From Prevotella sp. (lineage in GTDB: Bacteria > Bacteroidota > Bacteroidia > Bacteroidales > Bacteroidaceae): a stretch of 64,000 nucleotides of DNA. The translations under genes were made by a program, and so were the position numbers. Of this stretch, positions 35,510-43,044 are shown in pieces (the first letter of the stretch is position 1; every line of letters starts with the position of its first letter). The notes beneath the pieces are model-generated. The model saw nothing but the letters and a program-made list of their open reading frames with translations. It was not told the origin of the DNA and searched no databases. The stretch covers positions 1 through 64,000 of the forward strand of contig JAFVFY010000003.1 in assembly GCA_017475265.1 (NCBI GenBank), given 5' to 3'.

Positions 35510-35935
35510 TCATTCAGCATACCGTCGGAACTTGATTCGTGCATGCACAAACGTCTCGCCAGTTGCAGGGTCGTCGCAGGTCTTGATGGTGGGCCTGTCC
35601 TTCTCGGAAAGATTGTACTCAGGAAAGCCGGGGTGAGTGTCGAGCCAGTCACGCAACAGCTGCTCCAGAGCGTCGCAGCGGGCCACGTCCTTGACAGGGT
35701 CGGTGTCCTTGCCGAAGGGTTTCTTAGGCACGAACACGTTAACGACTACCACACCGTCTTGAATCTGCCCGTCGAGCCCGGCCACGAAAGTTACAACGGC
35801 ATCCTCGGACTTGGAGTTACGAGGACGGGTGCCGTCGCGGTAAACTTTGCCACCGATGGAAGAGGCAATCGCACTTGACTTCACCAAACGATAGAAGTCC
35901 TTCTCTATCTGTGCTGATGTCTTGATGTCGCTCAT
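35510..35935 (-). CDS. Tail completion / neck protein-like
   Basis: A protein of 141 residues between connector genes and the tail tube gene, the place of tail terminator or completion proteins (DUF3168/gpU type). It has an alpha-beta pattern (FYRLVKSSAIASSIGGKVYR, VVVVNVFVPKKPFG, LEQLLRDWLDTHPGF). KVYRDGTRPRNSKSEDAVVTFV fits the beta strand pair at the start of that fold. The family is inferred from order and size. Confidence 0.6.
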   Translation of the reverse strand: MSDIKTSAQIEKDFYRLVKSSAIASSIGGKVYRDGTRPRNSKSEDAVVTFVAGLDGQIQDGVVVVNVFVPKKPFGKDTDPVKDVARCDALEQLLRDWLDTHPGFPEYNLSEKDRPTIKTCDDPATGETFVHARIKFRRYAE

Positions 35936-35940
35936 TGTCC

Positions 35941-36038
35941 TTCTGTAATCTTTCGTCTATTTCCCCGCCTGGGAGGCGGAATCACGACTTTCTGTAATCT
36001 TTCGTCTATTTCCCCGCCTGGGAGGCGGAATCACGACT
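35941..36038 (-). repeat. Exact 49-bp tandem duplication, two palindromic element copies
   Basis: The unit 35941-35989 is repeated exactly at 35990-36038. Each copy carries the stem CCGCC/GGCGG (35965-35979 and 36014-36028), ACGAAAG (35956-35950 and 36005-35999), and the last bases of the upstream gene. The second copy includes the stop codon at 36031. The duplication must be recent, as no base has changed. Confidence 0.9.
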
Positions 36039-36498
36039 TTCCCACTTTGAATCCCAACTCTCCGAGCGTCTGCCTCACCACACGCTCGGCAAGCAGCTCA
36101 GCCGATGTCAGCACGTTCTTTCCGCGTGCCTCAACATACACGGCATAGCTCATGCCAGCTACTATGATGACGCAATATGCCTCTTGCGCGTATTCACTGG
36201 CAAGGCGGCTCAGCGTCTGCCTGCTCACAGATATGCCCTCACGGTTCACGGGAAGGCCATCGCCCAGAGCGTCGGCAAGCATCTGCTTCACCACACGGCC
36301 ACGCTTCAGCACACAGAAGCCTATCGACGAGCGAAGGTTGCCGGTCTGGTCCATGTAGTCGCCGTTGGTGCGGGCCTCAATCATGCACTGCAGCCCTATG
36401 TCGGTCAGCAGCGAAATCATAGCACGGTCAGCGGCGGCGGCTTGCTTGGAAAACCAGCCTTCTATCTCGCTTTTCGGAGTGGTCAACTTTATTCCCAT
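36031..36498 (-). CDS. HK97 gp10-like / minor head-tail connector protein
   Basis: A protein of 155 residues starting MGIKLTTPKSEIEGWFSKQA. I use the ATG at 36498, 1 bp after the upstream stop, instead of a longer in-frame start inside the neighbour. AMISLLTDIGLQCMIEARTN with following DQTGNLRSSIGFCVL is the pattern of HK97 gp10-type tail components (helix, then TGxLRxSI), as is the C-terminal YAVYVEARGKNVLTSAELLA (YAxYVExG-like). It should act in the neck or tail connection. Confidence 0.72.
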   Translation of the reverse strand: MGIKLTTPKSEIEGWFSKQAAAADRAMISLLTDIGLQCMIEARTNGDYMDQTGNLRSSIGFCVLKRGRVVKQMLADALGDGLPVNREGISVSRQTLSRLASEYAQEAYCVIIVAGMSYAVYVEARGKNVLTSAELLAERVVRQTLGELGFKVGKS

Positions 36499-36499
36499 C

Positions 36500-36817
36500 T
36501 TACACGATAATCCTGATACGGTCGAGGCAAACACACTGGATGTCCTGCACCTTGAACTCGCCAAGCTCCCTGCCACCTCTAACGAGACGCACAACATCGG
36601 TGTCGAGACCTTCTGGAATCCTCTCAATCAGCACTTCGTATGCCTCATGACTGAAAGTCCCGCCTACGCTTACACCTTTGTTGTCGTGTGTGTTCGTCTT
36701 GATGAAGCAACGGACTGGCTCACTCCAGACAGATTCGGCAATGATGGGCTGGCCGTCATCGTCAAACTGCCCTTCAGCAGCTCCAATCCTGTATGTAATT
36801 GTTCCGTTGGTACGCAT
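36500..36817 (-). CDS. Head-tail joining (stopper-like) protein
   Basis: A protein of 105 residues, beta-rich (TITYRIGAAEGQFDDDGQPI, GREFKVQDIQCVCLDRIRII-type C-terminus). In size and order (after the adaptor, before the gp10-like protein) it matches the phage head closure or stopper proteins. It lies 4 bp after the adaptor gene and 1 bp before the next, so it is translated as part of a tight block. Confidence 0.65.
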   Translation of the reverse strand: MRTNGTITYRIGAAEGQFDDDGQPIIAESVWSEPVRCFIKTNTHDNKGVSVGGTFSHEAYEVLIERIPEGLDTDVVRLVRGGRELGEFKVQDIQCVCLDRIRIIV

Positions 36818-36820
36818 GAT

Positions 36821-37159
36821 TCAGTACAGGTTAGAACCGTCTTGTACGACGGTCATACTATCGGTGAGATACTCGGAAGCATCCAGGCCGAAACGCTGGC
36901 ACCAGAAGAGAATGTTCTTTTCCACCGCCTCGCGGTTTATGCTCACGTTGATGCCACCCTCGCTGCGGTTAGACTCAACCCATCCCTTGACGACAACGAT
37001 TGCAGCCTTGACGATTTCCACGTCATTTGGCACCGCATTACCAGTTGCTTCAATGCCGCTGTCATAGAGTACGTCAATGAGTACGTCGTCATCGACATAG
37101 CAGGTGTCGCATATCAGCTTGCACTTCGCCCTGAGTGCTTCCAAGTTCGTCCTTGCCAT
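36821..37159 (-). CDS. Head-tail adaptor / connector (gp6-like)
   Basis: A protein of 112 residues, largely helical (LEALRAKCKLICDTCYVDDD, DVEIVKAAIVVVKGWVESNR), as in HK97 gp6-type connectors that bind the portal. Its start overlaps the capsid stop by 1 bp (TGATG), which implies coupled translation. It is placed directly after the major capsid gene, the standard position. Confidence 0.72.
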   Translation of the reverse strand: MARTNLEALRAKCKLICDTCYVDDDVLIDVLYDSGIEATGNAVPNDVEIVKAAIVVVKGWVESNRSEGGINVSINREAVEKNILFWCQRFGLDASEYLTDSMTVVQDGSNLY

Positions 37160-38259
37160 CAGAGTATGGTTTTGAGGGTATAGATATCCTGTCCTTCCGT
37201 AATGATGGGCAAAGAGAGGGATTCTGCCTTGGTGAATTCACCGTGGTTGTCGCCCTTGGTCTCACCGACGTTCCACTGGCTGATGCGGATGCGACCGTAG
37301 TTGCTGTAGGCAACGTCGGACTCCTGCTTCAGCTCATTGTCGCTGTAGGCGTTCTTCACCGTACCGAGCTTGCCGTCCGGGATGGCCACGATGTTCTTCT
37401 CGTTCCAGGGCGTGTAGCTGAGGAACTGCCTGCCCTTCTGCACGCGGAGCTTGCGGCGCAGCTTCTCGAAGACGGGATAATCGTTGCTCAGCATGTACTC
37501 GTTGATGTCCTTCAAGGTGACAATCTTCGAGGACTTGTCTGTGCCCCAGATCATCTGCTTCATCTTCTTGGTGCGGCACATGTAGCTGATACGGCTGGGC
37601 GCACACAGAAGCCTTGAGATATTGGACTTGTCCTCAGCAGCGTCAATCAGCTCGAAGATGTCCTCCATCGGGTCAACCGTGTCAAGGTTGGCCTCCGTCC
37701 ACTCGGTCTTAGCCGTAGCGAGGTTTGCCTGGGGGAAGTTCATGCTGATGCCGCCACGAATCGGGCCTTCGGGGTTGTTGTTCTCGTCGAAGGTAAACAC
37801 ACCGTGGTTGGACAGCAGGCCGAGGAAAATCATGTCAAGCTTGCCCTCGACGGAGTTGACCACCGTCTGGACGTTGCCCCACATGATGTTTACCAGCTGC
37901 CTGGTCTTCTGCTTGTCACTGATGCTCTTGGAGTCGAGAATCTGGAGAATCTTACGATAGTCCTTCATGCTCAGAGGCAACGTGAGGGCGTGGTTCATCA
38001 CGCTCTTCTTGATTGTCTCGATACCTTCCGTCTGGAGGATAGGCTCCTTGGAGTCAATGCCAATGGTCGGTGCCACAACGGTGATGTTGTACTTTCCGAC
38101 GAGTTCCTCGAAGTCAAGGCCGATGGTCGGATCATCCCAGTCAAGGAAACGGGTGTAGAGCACCTTGTCGAAAAGCTGCTTCTGCAACTCCGAGCCCTTG
38201 TCGATGCGAATCTGCACATTCTTAGTGAGTTCGCCAAAAAGTGAACTGAGTTCTGCCAT
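37159..38259 (-). CDS. Major capsid protein
   Basis: A protein of 366 residues following scaffold and decoration genes. The sequence has the pattern of HK97-fold capsid proteins: an N-terminal helical arm, a long loop (FDFEELVGKYNITVV-like), an alpha-beta P domain (KDYRKILQILDSKSISDKQK) and a hydrophobic A-domain region. Length fits phage shells with a separate scaffold. Assignment rests on order, size and general pattern, and I am fairly sure because portal, scaffold and connectors are also identified. Confidence 0.82.
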   Translation of the reverse strand: MAELSSLFGELTKNVQIRIDKGSELQKQLFDKVLYTRFLDWDDPTIGLDFEELVGKYNITVVAPTIGIDSKEPILQTEGIETIKKSVMNHALTLPLSMKDYRKILQILDSKSISDKQKTRQLVNIMWGNVQTVVNSVEGKLDMIFLGLLSNHGVFTFDENNNPEGPIRGGISMNFPQANLATAKTEWTEANLDTVDPMEDIFELIDAAEDKSNISRLLCAPSRISYMCRTKKMKQMIWGTDKSSKIVTLKDINEYMLSNDYPVFEKLRRKLRVQKGRQFLSYTPWNEKNIVAIPDGKLGTVKNAYSDNELKQESDVAYSNYGRIRISQWNVGETKGDNHGEFTKAESLSLPIITEGQDIYTLKTIL

Positions 38260-38261
38260 AG

Positions 38262-38996
38262 TTACTGCTCAATGACTTTGATGTTAGGGTTAGATTTCAG
38301 CACATAGCCATTCTCAACCAGCCAGTCAGCGGGGAAGGCAGGGAGAATGTCCTTCAAGAGCACTGCGTCATACGCAGGAGAGAGAGCGGGGTAACGCTCC
38401 TTTACGAACTCTTCATCCTCGGCGAGGGTCGAATTAGGCACATACTTCGGAGCGGCCTTCTGCAGCACAACGTAGTCGCCGGCAGCGAGGGTCTTTTCTC
38501 CGAGATAAGGAGTGACAGAAGCGAGAGCAATCTGCCCCTCACTTGGCTCAGATGCGACAATCTGCAGGGCACCCTCTGTGGTGCTCTCAGCGTCGATGTA
38601 GCCGTAGTCGATGGCCTCCTGGATGAAGTGACCCTCGGCCAGCGTAGAGATAGCGGCATTGAGAGTCAGAACGTCATAGTCAGGGTTGCTGGTGTCGATG
38701 GACTTGATGGTTGTCGTCTTGGCATCGTTGGAGAGATCCATCACCGTGTCGCCAACCTGGAAGTAACCATCCTTCGCAACTCTCGGCTTGGTTGTGGTAC
38801 CGCCAGTGAGAACCTTGGCCACCTTTACGACAGCACAGGTCAGTCCGGCGAGAACCGCAATCCAGGCACCCTTGTAGATTTTGGTACCTACTGGGAATTC
38901 CTGCACGGGCTTGAAGCCTGCTGGCAGGATGCGTCGCTCCTGGCGCCAGAAGGGATTCGGATGCTTCGTGTAGGAAGTTGAAGCGAATTCAATCAT
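38262..38996 (-). CDS. Head decoration / head fibre-like protein
   Basis: A protein of 244 residues between scaffold and capsid genes. Beta-rich with repeated short strands (FPVGTKIYKGAWIAVLAGLT, DGYFQVGDTVMDLSND, TLAAGDYVVLQKAAP) typical of capsid decoration proteins of the gpD or head-fibre type. It stops 3 bp before the capsid gene start, so both are translated together. No other known role at this position fits as well, but the sequence alone does not prove it. Confidence 0.65.
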   Translation of the reverse strand: MIEFASTSYTKHPNPFWRQERRILPAGFKPVQEFPVGTKIYKGAWIAVLAGLTCAVVKVAKVLTGGTTTKPRVAKDGYFQVGDTVMDLSNDAKTTTIKSIDTSNPDYDVLTLNAAISTLAEGHFIQEAIDYGYIDAESTTEGALQIVASEPSEGQIALASVTPYLGEKTLAAGDYVVLQKAAPKYVPNSTLAEDEEFVKERYPALSPAYDAVLLKDILPAFPADWLVENGYVLKSNPNIKVIEQ

Positions 38997-39001
38997 CGTT
39001 C

Positions 39002-39640
39002 TTAATCGGTTTTGTTGTCAGGCAATGATTTGGCCCACTCGTCGGCATCATCCTCCATTGCCTTTTGAGAGGATGATAAGATGTCGGCCTTGTCGGCTGG
39101 CATCAGTTTGTTGGTGACCAGGTCCTGCTTGTACTCCTTCAGCTCCTTCTCGATGTCAGCGTCATCGGCAATGCTGAAACGCTTCATCAGGAAGTCGGGG
39201 ATTTCAAGCTCTTTCGCTTTCAGAGTGATGGCGTTCCGACGCTCGACCCTGGCCTTCTCGGCTTTCAGTGCAGCATTTTCATCCTGCAGTGCCTTGACAG
39301 CCGCGTCGTTCTGCTTCTTGTATTTGCGGAACCACGCAGGGGGATTCTTGCCGTCATCGTCGCCCTCATCGTCGTCACCTGCTCCCTCGTCGTCATCATC
39401 CCCAGCCTTCTTGGGCGTGGTCTTAGTCTTGGGAGCCGTTTTGCGCGTCTTCCTCGTAATCTCCCCCTGGATAATCTTCGCAGTGGGAATGAGAGAATCC
39501 GCTACCTTCGTGATGTCCTCGTCGGAGGCATCGTCATTCAAGCCCTCGGAAGCGGTCTCGGCCAGCTCCTCGATTGCCTTGTCTGTCAATCCAAAGTCTT
39601 TGCACTTGTCTTGCAGAACTTTCAGTAATTTGGTGTTCAT
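39002..39640 (-). CDS. Capsid scaffold protein
   Basis: A protein of 212 residues, first gene of the late head-tail operon. It is highly charged: an acidic Asp/Glu/Gly stretch (GDDDDEGAGDDDEGDDDGKN) in the middle, then a coiled coil (QNDAAVKALQDENAALKAEK) and a basic/acidic C-terminus ending SLPDNKTD. Such composition and place directly before the capsid genes are typical of scaffolds (GPO/phage scaffold DUF4355-like). I use the ATG at 39640, since the promoter lies just upstream. It should guide procapsid assembly and leave before packaging. Confidence 0.8.
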   Translation of the reverse strand: MNTKLLKVLQDKCKDFGLTDKAIEELAETASEGLNDDASDEDITKVADSLIPTAKIIQGEITRKTRKTAPKTKTTPKKAGDDDDEGAGDDDEGDDDGKNPPAWFRKYKKQNDAAVKALQDENAALKAEKARVERRNAITLKAKELEIPDFLMKRFSIADDADIEKELKEYKQDLVTNKLMPADKADILSSSQKAMEDDADEWAKSLPDNKTD

Positions 39641-39667
39641 ATAGCTATAAAAAGGGATTAATCGCCG

Positions 39668-39708
39668 CAAAGATACTAATTCTTTTTCATATAGTGCGTA
39701 ATAGGCAA
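39668..39708 (-). promoter_or_regulatory. Late promoter with half-conserved palindromic operator
   Basis: The minus-strand -7 box TATCTTTG is at 39675-39668, about 28 nt before the scaffold ATG. No TTTG -33 box is at the right distance. Upstream, GTGCGTA-A-TAGGCAA (39694-39708) matches the perfect palindrome GTGCGTA-T-TACGCAC found at the promoter of the other late operon (53940-53954). An activator-dependent promoter is likely. Confidence 0.65.
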
Positions 39709-39782
39709 CAATAAAATTAACACACTCAAAAGTTAAACTTTATTAAATTATCAGGTATTTTTAGAGAAAAAGCCTTGAAAAC

Positions 39783-39813
39783 TTGCATATATTAAACATA
39801 TTGTCTAAATTTG
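39783..39813 (+). promoter_or_regulatory. Promoter of the plus-strand small-gene operon
   Basis: TTG (39783-39785), 20 nt, then TAAATTTG (39806-39813). The region is strikingly similar to the promoter at 43290-43321 (TTGCA at the start, TTTGCAAC at the end). Transcription should start near 39820, leaving a 40-nt leader with a small CTAACAA-loop hairpin (39825-39839). Confidence 0.78.
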
Positions 39814-39860
39814 CAACATCAAACGTGCCTAACAAGCATTTAATTAAACGCAATACAGAT

Positions 39861-40016
39861 ATGGAATTTAAGGTATTATTTATCACAGGAAAGACCAAGA
39901 GCTTCAAAACGGAGCGTGGCATGAGAAACTTTATTGCCAGGAAGTCAAACGACATGAACAGCGGCATCGTTATGTACGGACAGGCAAAGTACATCAATTT
40001 ATTCATCACTAAATGA
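39861..40016 (+). CDS. Small phage protein, 51 residues, first gene of the early-type operon
   Basis: A 51-residue basic protein (MEFKVLFITGKTKSFKTERG...) with a C-terminal GQAKYINLFITK. The ATG at 39861 is chosen because the longer frame (39783) would overlap the promoter. The leader before it, AAACGCAATACAGATATGG, is shared with two other phage genes. No family recognised; the composition suggests a small nucleic-acid-binding or regulatory protein. Confidence 0.65.
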   Translation: MEFKVLFITGKTKSFKTERGMRNFIARKSNDMNSGIVMYGQAKYINLFITK

Positions 40017-40026
40017 TTATCAGACA

Positions 40027-40275
40027 ATGGAAAAAGCAAAACTTGGAACGGTTATCTACCTTGACGGCATCAGCTGTCACCTTGGAATGGTAGGAGGTTA
40101 CACGAAAGATGATTGGGGCGACGATGCCTATTTACTTTCATCGACAGTCATCGACGGCGAACTTACACTCAACAATGAGGGAGTGGACGAGTTCTTCATC
40201 TGCCCGATGGACTGCTGTAGCGAAGCGACCCAGGAGGACGCACAGAAGTATTTGAACAAGTTAATGAACAAGTAA
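40027..40275 (+). CDS. Small acidic hypothetical protein
   Basis: An 82-residue acidic protein with DGISCHLGMVGGYTKDDWGD and a C-terminal FICPMDCCSEATQEDAQKYL, i.e. four Cys in total. It starts 10 bp after the previous stop in the same operon. Acidic, small, early-type phage proteins are often DNA mimics or enzyme inhibitors; there is no direct evidence for that here. Confidence 0.6.
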   Translation: MEKAKLGTVIYLDGISCHLGMVGGYTKDDWGDDAYLLSSTVIDGELTLNNEGVDEFFICPMDCCSEATQEDAQKYLNKLMNK

Positions 40276-40287
40276 TATCAGACAGCC

Positions 40288-40752
40288 ATGTTAATCAAGG
40301 AATTTATCGACAGGACGGGTTTCACACCCACCGATGACTACTATCACACAGAGATAGAACTGGAGTACAACCGCAGCAAGCTCGAAAAGGACGATTGGTG
40401 CCGGGAGTGGAAGAAGAACGGAGGCATCCAGAAAGCCTACGATGCCATGTGTAAGGATGCAGCCAGCAACCATCTGAGAGTGAAGGAGCTTGAAAGTGTA
40501 ATTGACGAGAACACTCAGAAGCTCGCTGAATACTACAAGAGGATCCAGGAACTGGAGCCGAAAGCCACCATCTATGACGGCATGGCCGACTTCCTGATTG
40601 AGCAAGCCGAAAAGTGGTCTGCAACTGACCTCAGAGCCAAAGCCATTGAAATGCTTGGTTCCAGAGAGTATCTGCGTAGGAAGATTGAGAAAGGCTTCAA
40701 CCTCTGGGAGTCTGACAAGGAATTACTCATTAGCGTTTTATCGAATTACTAA
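40288..40752 (+). CDS. Hypothetical coiled-coil protein
   Basis: A 154-residue charged protein with a central heptad-rich helix (ASNHLRVKELESVIDENTQK followed by LAEYYKRIQELEPKATIYDG). The N-terminus begins MLIKEFIDRTGFTPTDDYYH; the segment FTPTDDYYHTEIE resembles starts of small phage proteins of unknown role. It is 12 bp after the preceding gene, and a CTAACCA-loop hairpin follows its stop within 10 nt. Confidence 0.65.
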   Translation: MLIKEFIDRTGFTPTDDYYHTEIELEYNRSKLEKDDWCREWKKNGGIQKAYDAMCKDAASNHLRVKELESVIDENTQKLAEYYKRIQELEPKATIYDGMADFLIEQAEKWSATDLRAKAIEMLGSREYLRRKIEKGFNLWESDKELLISVLSNY

Positions 40753-40760
40753 TAGGCAAC

Positions 40761-40781
40761 GGCGGGGCTAACCATCCCGCC
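40761..40781 (+). repeat. Intercistronic hairpin with CTAACCA loop, copy 1
   Basis: GGCGGGG (40761-40767) and TCCCGCC (40775-40781) form a 7-bp stem with a G-U closing pair around the loop CTAACCA. It directly follows the stop at 40752, preceded by GGCAAC. Copy 2 at 41247-41267 has a different stem but the same loop. Confidence 0.7.
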
Positions 40782-40788
40782 ATTATTC

Positions 40789-41112
40789 ATCAAGTTAGGA
40801 GAGCTTACAGCCTACAATACTGATGGAAGCTCTTACAAAGTGCAGATAAGGCAGGGGAATTGCCTCGCCGTGTTCATTACGGTCTCTAAACAGGATGATG
40901 GGAAATGGCTTCATACACTCTGGAGCTTCTATGCTGACGAAAGCCATTTGAAGAATATCGAGAAAGCGCATGACGGCAATCCGTTCTGCTATGGTGATGT
41001 CAGAAACATCAAGCTCAATGTGGCCTACAAAGAGAGTATAACCCTGTTGAAGCACTTCACTAAAGCTGGCTACAAAGTGACGGCCTACTACAAAGAAGAG
41101 AAATCCAAATAA
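40789..41112 (+). CDS. Hypothetical protein with a non-standard start (ATC?) or a GTG at 40840
   Basis: The open frame continues upstream of the GTG at 40840 and reads KLGELTAYNTDGSSYKVQIR, a natural-looking N-terminus, but no ATG, GTG or TTG occurs there. The frame is open back to a TAG at 40753. The best candidate is ATC at 40789 (107 residues), 7 nt after the hairpin. The C-terminus is VKALFTK-like and basic (HFTKAGYKVTAYYKEEKSK). Either translation starts at a rare codon, an ATG was lost by mutation, or the gene starts at GTG 40840 (90 residues). No family recognised. Confidence 0.55.
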   Translation: MKLGELTAYNTDGSSYKVQIRQGNCLAVFITVSKQDDGKWLHTLWSFYADESHLKNIEKAHDGNPFCYGDVRNIKLNVAYKESITLLKHFTKAGYKVTAYYKEEKSK

Positions 41113-41122
41113 CCGAACGAAC

Positions 41123-41239
41123 ATGCTACAGACATCAAAACCCTACTACAACGAGAAAGGAGAGGAAGTAATGCTCCTAACTTACACCAACGGTCACACA
41201 GAGGAATGTAAGTATCTGAGAAAAGGAAGAGATTATTAA
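41123..41239 (+). CDS. Very small hypothetical protein (38 residues)
   Basis: The frame starts MLQTSKPYYNEKGEEVMLLT and ends ECKYLRKGRDY. It fills the space between two operon genes exactly: 10 bp after the previous stop, and directly followed by the second CTAACCA hairpin. Composition is protein-like rather than random. Function unknown. Confidence 0.55.
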   Translation: MLQTSKPYYNEKGEEVMLLTYTNGHTEECKYLRKGRDY

Positions 41240-41246
41240 AGGTAAC

Positions 41247-41267
41247 GGGGAGCCTAACCAACTCCCC
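41247..41267 (+). repeat. Intercistronic hairpin with CTAACCA loop, copy 2
   Basis: GGGGAG (41247-41252) pairs with CTCCCC (41262-41267) around C-CTAACCA-A. GGTAAC precedes it and ACAAAAAAACGCAATATTGATATGG follows up to the next start (41289), so it combines the hairpin and the AACGCAATA leader. Confidence 0.7.
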
Positions 41268-41288
41268 ACAAAAAAACGCAATATTGAT

Positions 41289-41687
41289 ATGGGACAATTT
41301 AGTTGGTTCACACAAGACACTCACCATCGTATCATTAACGATGAAGAGTACACGGTCATCATGTCGGATGACAAGGGAAACAAGTACGAGGAACACTGCT
41401 ACGAGGGCTACGGTGTTTTCGGTGGTAAAGACTACTACGAGCTGCTGGCAGAAATGAACGGCTACAGCCTCGATGACTTCAACGGTGACAAGGAGGCACT
41501 AAGACAGAAGGGTATCGACCTCGCCTTTGACGGTCATCCGCATGGGGATAACCCGAATGTCAAGCACCCGTCACTCACAGAGGCTGGTGTGTACTGGAAC
41601 GGCAAAGCTCCAGAGTCCGATCCAGACCAGGGATGGCTGGAAGAGGACGAATGGGACGATTACGAATTTACTGATGACAACTATTAA
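41289..41687 (+). CDS. Hypothetical phage protein, acidic
   Basis: A 132-residue acidic protein starting MGQFSWFTQDTHHRIINDEE. The N-terminal GQFSWFTQDT motif and GYGVFGGKDYYELLAEMNGY in the middle recur in small phage and mobile-element proteins of unknown role as far as I recall. The tail is strongly acidic (GWLEEDEWDDYEFTDDNY). The leader AACGCAATATTGATATGG precedes the ATG. It is 4 bp before the DUF3846-like gene. Confidence 0.65.
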   Translation: MGQFSWFTQDTHHRIINDEEYTVIMSDDKGNKYEEHCYEGYGVFGGKDYYELLAEMNGYSLDDFNGDKEALRQKGIDLAFDGHPHGDNPNVKHPSLTEAGVYWNGKAPESDPDQGWLEEDEWDDYEFTDDNY

Positions 41688-41691
41688 GACT

Positions 41692-41970
41692 ATGGCACAG
41701 ATTATCAAGACAGACGGGCAGATTGTTCCCGTAGAGCCCAAGAACGGCACAGATTTTCAACTCGACGAGCTTCAGCAGATTGTCGGTGGCTACGTCCAGC
41801 TATTCCCACTCGCTAATGAAGCTGGTGAGGTGATGGTGATGAATGAGGACGGGAAGATTGAAGGACTCCCGATGAACCACAAGGCTACGGAACTGGCCGC
41901 AAAGAGGCTTTTCCAAGGCGACTACATTGTAGGTAACGTGTTGGTATGCGAGACAGGTCAAATCAATTAG
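41692..41970 (+). CDS. DUF3846-like protein
   Basis: A 92-residue protein starting MAQIIKTDGQIVPVEPKNGT. The pattern of LDELQQIVGGYVQLFPL, then EDGKIEGLPMN, then a C-terminal DYIVGNVLVCE is that of DUF3846, a small beta-alpha fold common on phages and plasmids, with unknown role. The ATG at 41692 is the natural start, 4 bp after the previous stop. Confidence 0.75.
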   Translation: MAQIIKTDGQIVPVEPKNGTDFQLDELQQIVGGYVQLFPLANEAGEVMVMNEDGKIEGLPMNHKATELAAKRLFQGDYIVGNVLVCETGQIN

Positions 41971-41974
41971 GAAT

Positions 41975-42157
41975 ATGGCTAAAGCATTCGCACTAAACAA
42001 GGAACAATATGAGCTGCTTTGTGAGTGTATCAGATACAGGGCAGCAGATAACTCAGCGGAGCGAGAAACGGCCGTCAAGCTCAAACTCTCGACTTCCTAC
42101 TATGACAATATGGCCGCAAGGCTAAACGACCTTAAAACAGCAGTGTATAACTTATAA
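41975..42157 (+). CDS. Small helical hypothetical protein
   Basis: A 60-residue helical protein (MAKAFALNKEQYELLCECIR...). Charged and without membrane segment. It starts 4 bp after the DUF3846-like gene and ends 8 bp before the next, so it belongs to the operon. Role unknown. Confidence 0.6.
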   Translation: MAKAFALNKEQYELLCECIRYRAADNSAERETAVKLKLSTSYYDNMAARLNDLKTAVYNL

Positions 42158-42165
42158 TCAGAATT

Positions 42166-43041
42166 ATGGAACAGATTACAAGAAGGGCCTCAGTAGAGGC
42201 ATTGAAGAAACAGGCTTACGAGGCTAACCGCTGGAGCAGTTTCAACCCGGAGAGAGCAGGCGAGGTTCTGCTGAATTGTTGTGAACAGGAGCTGTCCGAG
42301 TTCCTGAGTAAGATACCCGAGGAATTTCACGAGGAATACGAGAAGCGTTTCCTTGAATTGTTCCGCCATTGGCTGGCCGCTCAGTCCAGATGTGCCAGCC
42401 CTGCGGTGACAGGCCCGGCCAAGTTCCCCACGGCGAAGAACCGCAAGTATCTGGAGTGGGAACGCTCAGCCCGTGAAAAGCTCAATACATGGGTGGAGCG
42501 TGTCGTGAAGCGACTCAACCGCCAGCACCGTTTGACAGACTGGGAAGAAATCGAGAGGCTGCAAGAGAAGATTGACCGTCTGACTGAGCTGCAGGAGCTG
42601 ATGAAGAAAGCCAATGCGGTGATCCGCAAGAAATCACTTGCCGACGTCGAGAAGGTGGAAGAGCTGGAGAACCTGGGCCTTACTGAAAAGCAGGCATTGG
42701 AGCTGATGGACGGCACAGGTTGTTGGTGGGGTAAGGGATTTGCGCCCTTCCAGCTCACTAACAACAATGCCAAGATTAAGGACACTCAGGCACGCATCGA
42801 CCGCCTCACGAACATGGTCAACACAGAGGATAGGACAGAGGAATATGAGTGGGGTAGCCTCGAATACTGCTACAGCGAAGAACGGCTCCGCATCTACTTC
42901 AACGAAATCCCCGACGAAAAACTCCGTTCGGAGCTGAAAGGTTCTGCTTTCAAGTGGTCACGGTTTAACCAGGCATGGCAGCGTCAACTAACGGACAATG
43001 CCATCTATGCTGCCAAACGTATTCTCAACATAGAGGACTGA
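42166..43041 (+). CDS. Polyvalent-protein-associated-domain-like protein
   Basis: A 291-residue protein, largely helical with a coiled-coil middle (IERLQEKIDRLTELQELMKK). The C-terminal part, FKWSRFNQAWQRQLTDNAIY, matches the recurring PLxRFxxxxAWQRxLT motif of polyvalent-protein-associated domains on phages and conjugative elements, thought to act when DNA enters a new cell. The N-terminus (WSSFNPERAGEVLLNCCEQE) also follows that pattern. It is the longest gene of the plus-strand operon and is followed after 3 bp by a small basic protein. Confidence 0.65.
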   Translation: MEQITRRASVEALKKQAYEANRWSSFNPERAGEVLLNCCEQELSEFLSKIPEEFHEEYEKRFLELFRHWLAAQSRCASPAVTGPAKFPTAKNRKYLEWERSAREKLNTWVERVVKRLNRQHRLTDWEEIERLQEKIDRLTELQELMKKANAVIRKKSLADVEKVEELENLGLTEKQALELMDGTGCWWGKGFAPFQLTNNNAKIKDTQARIDRLTNMVNTEDRTEEYEWGSLEYCYSEERLRIYFNEIPDEKLRSELKGSAFKWSRFNQAWQRQLTDNAIYAAKRILNIED

Positions 43042-43044
43042 GCC

